Shown: one piece after another, positions 61,261 to 64,000 of the stretch
Layout: each line of letters starts with the position of its first letter
Position numbering within the stretch: the stretch's first letter is position 1
Assembly: GCA_029204225.1 (NCBI GenBank)
Contig: CM055113.1
Location: 9,696,364-9,760,363 of the forward strand
From: Diphasiastrum complanatum
Lineage: Eukaryota; Streptophyta; Lycopodiopsida; Lycopodiales; Lycopodiaceae
DNA length: 64,000 nucleotides
Direction: 5' to 3'
Position numbers and translations under genes: made by a program
Notes under the pieces: generated by a model
The model's input: the letters and a program-made list of their open reading frames with translations, nothing else
Databases searched by the model: none
What the model was told of the DNA's origin: nothing

Positions 61261-64000
61261 GGGGCTAGTCAGATTTGTAGTAGCTCTCGCATATGGAGTC
61301 CTCTTCTACGATCCCAGCAAAACACTCCCTCATGTAGGAAAGCGCGGGACTCAACACGCACTTGTAAAAGGGACCACCTTGTGTAAGGTCGGGAATCCCA
61401 TTTTTGTAATAAAGGTAGCAAATTTCCACGAGGTGGCAAGTTGGATTCCAGTTTCTGGCCAACTCAGCCAGCCTCTTCTTTTGTAGCCATCTTCTAGTAG
61501 CATAAACTTTGTAAACTTTGTTTCAGATATAGTCAATAAAAAAAAAACCAAGATCCAAAATAGAGCAATGAAGCGCAAGACTTTGAATCGGACCTTGGGT
61601 GAGATTTTCTTTACAATTGTGATTCTTTCCAATTCGAATCAGGACTGATCGTTTGAATGACAAACTGTGATTCGCCAGCCAACGAATCATGATTCATGGA
61701 AACCCTACAAGGAATGGCGTCACAAACAATGAGATGTGGAAGCAAATAGGAAAGCTTAGTGAATGTGTCACTATACCACCAAACGTCTTTTCAATGCTTT
61801 GTGTCACTATACCACCAAACGCCTTTTTACTGCGTCAAATAGTGATTGAAATTTTCCTAGCTAGAAAGTCTATCAATTTGCTGTTAAAACTCCAAAATAT
61901 TGAGTCTGTGTGTCATCTACTAATTGGAACGTGGCCATCTATATGTATTTCTTCTACAAATCAATCTTTTATTTACAGTTCTTTTGATACATATCAAATA
62001 AACCTCGAGCTTAGGAAACTAATTTCTCAGCTCATTAACATTTGGATGAACCAAGAGTGATAATATGGGGCCCAACAGATTGCTCAGACTTCGGTACAAC
62101 CTCGATCGCCCAAGACCAACGTTGATGCAAAATAATCTTCATGAGGTCACCCATTTTGGCTTTCATAGCTAGTTTCTTAGCATCTGGCTGCAATGATGGC
62201 CCTATGAACTATGAAAGGTGTTTCTGAGATTCGGTCAAAGTCAAGCTGTTGTCTGGGGCATGCCATGGAGTACTGCAAAAACTTGCAATGAATGGCAGAG
62301 CCTATCAAAAGTGTGGCAACAATGGTCGAATGGTGACATAATGGATGCGGAAGATAGATGGGTCAGTATGGAAGTCATATACATCCTGCAGGAAGTGTCA
62401 ATGTGCCAGAAAATGATGTACAAGTTCTAGTTTGGAAAAGCCACCAGAATTCACAAAAAACTTGTTCAACATTGTCGAAAATGGCTCTAAAAGTGTTCTA
62501 TTGATGATGTTTTTTTATATTCACTTTGATTTACAAATAGTGTGATCAAGTAGATACCAAAGTGTGGTACACCTTTTATTTGTGGACAACTATGAGAATC
62601 AATAAAATACTTGGTCAAATACGATTAAGATTAGCTCCAAAAAGTTGTCCTAATTTGAGAGAAGCAAAGTCAAAACGAAAAAGATGAAGTTGGGACAACA
62701 AAATTCTAGGACGTTATCTTTTGGGCATCTATTCTATTCTAAAATATGAAAAAATATTGTTCAACACTCTTTTGTTAAGAACCAAAATATGATAAAATGT
62801 AAGAACTTTTATCCTAGCAACACAGGAAGATGAAGATTTGAGAAGTGGAGCTTTAGTTATTTAACTTTTAGATATCCAACTCCAATTTGGAAGTAGATTT
62901 CTCAAACCGTATAGAGAAGTTCAACTTTGCAACTAGAATTGGCAAACTTGTGCACGAACAGTTGAAAAAAGTGAGTATAAAAAAATGTGGTGTTTGGCAA
63001 CTTAATTTCTTGTGATTGGAATCAAGGCATAACCCTAAAATTTTGAATGAGTTTGAGTAGAATTGCTGCCAGTTTTAAAAATATGTGATGACTCTTCAAT
63101 ATGGACTAAAAAATTAGGGTTTGGTTTCCTCTTTGTTGACTCATATTTGTGCTATTTTACGTTCTTTGGTGTTCAAGTGCTACAAAGAAAAAAAGAAAGA
63201 AGTGTAGCGCTATCTTTCTATTTGTTTGTGGCCTTGGATTAAAAATAGAGTATCCTCTTCTTTGAAGAATGATATGATACATAGTAAAGAATACTGTGAT
63301 AAACAATTAGTTATAAAATGGGAAGTTAGAATAGAAAAGTCTTTGTTAACAATCAATCTCCAACTAAACTATAAGAACGACTTACAACTACTTGCCTTGC
63401 AAGCCCTCCTTGTTGGTTGTGGAGCTTGATTATCTTCCTGTTTCGTAGGTCTTCGTTCAGCCGCGTTTGATATCCACTTGTGTTGTTGGGGGATCGGGGA
63501 GGGGGTGGCAACACAATGTCTTCTAAAATGTTGTAATTTTGTGGTCAATCTGGACCGTTCATTATCAGGTCACAGGTCTAACGGTAGAAGTTATGTTGGC
63601 TTTTTTTTGTTCTCTTTGCCCTAGAAGGTGACCCTCTTCTGATGATGTGGATTGTATTGTGGCTACGTGTAATGAGTGTAGAGGAGCATGTAGCAGATGT
63701 GCTATATGTTGTATCTCTTTCATTTTTCCTCTAGACAAAATAAAAGAATGGTTGACTTGGTTTCTCCGTGGATGTAGCCCATATCGGGTGAACCATGTAT
63801 ATTTGTGTTATTCCTTTATTGTATTCTTCTATGTTTTATTTCCGCATTCAGTTTGATTGTATTGCTCAAGGATCCTATTCCTGACACTCCTTGGACCAGC
63901 CAAAGCAACACACTCACCAAGTCCTCCCTAGAAGAAAGTCAAAGACTCATTATCAGAATTACCAAATGGGGACCCATTTGTGAAGGCATTTGCCATATTA

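Larger units (their letters stand above)
54909..64000 (+). other. Carrier gene intron 4 (not ended in window)
   Basis: I looked for the next expected exon (helix 3 end and the second P-x-D/E-x-x-K/R signature) and did not find it, so the intron is longer than 9.1 kb or the gene is broken. The region is AT-rich. It holds a (CAT)n tract, a tRNA-like/SINE candidate and two weak minus-strand coding remnants, listed separately. No Copia or LINE domain is recognisable here. Confidence 0.55.

Noticed and set aside
61256-61632. Plus- and minus-strand frames near the tRNA-like sequence
   Set aside because: Mutually overlapping, no motif; more likely repeat-derived.
61689-62060. 123-codon plus-strand frame
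   Set aside because: No domain, no initiation context or splice support, and it contains a local duplication (GTGTCACTATACCACCAAACG).
54909-64000. Exon 5 of the carrier gene
   Set aside because: I searched by eye for the expected Thr-Asn-Pro-Ile-Trp and Lys-Thr-Arg-Leu-Gln type codons and found none, so I did not extend the gene.

Overview
The window is nuclear DNA from a land plant with a large, repeat-rich, AT-rich genome. Two host genes can be recognised. One is a small intron-split DUF1764 gene near the left end. The other is a plant folate/FAD-type mitochondrial carrier whose first four coding exons are spread over 21 kb. Introns of 9.5 and 10.8 kb, very frequent (CT/GA)n tracts, Met-tRNA-primed Copia elements and LINEs unlike the usual angiosperm L1 suggest a fern or another non-flowering plant with big introns. 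That placement is inference; no taxon-specific marker was tested.

Layout. 1-1760 is gene-poor. 1761-3622 is a decayed LINE fragment between two copies of a ~80-bp direct repeat, lying just upstream of the DUF1764 CDS (3713-4153). 4154-11700 has no recognisable gene. 11.7-24.2 kb is a pile of Copia retrotransposons: a lone LTR flanked by a PBS on one side and a PPT on the other (12437-13411), then a minus-strand Copia element (A) split by a complete plus-strand Copia element (B, 17111-23034). B has a perfect 5-bp target duplication and three tandem 3' LTR units. 24.2-33.9 kb holds a strong hairpin, a GC-rich island, a Helitron Rep fragment with a plausible Helitron 3' end, a three-unit ~360-bp tandem repeat and several long microsatellites.

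From 33913 the carrier gene runs rightward: exon 1 33913-34015, exon 2 34373-34446, exon 3 43948-44024, exon 4 54815-54908. All four join in frame at GT-AG sites, and the gene continues past the window. Its introns are packed with transposons: a truncated LINE and a Copia LTR-gag fragment plus a sense LINE remnant in intron 2, and three antisense LINE copies of one family in intron 3.

The most interesting signal is this intronic LINE family. Several copies start and end in (CT)n tracts, and all share a short 3' hairpin followed by AATAAAG and a TTTC-rich tail. This suggests a plant LINE that inserts into (CT)n microsatellites, or that creates them. Its copies carry different internal deletions. 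I saw no bacterial-type operon, CRISPR array or complete canonical tRNA gene.
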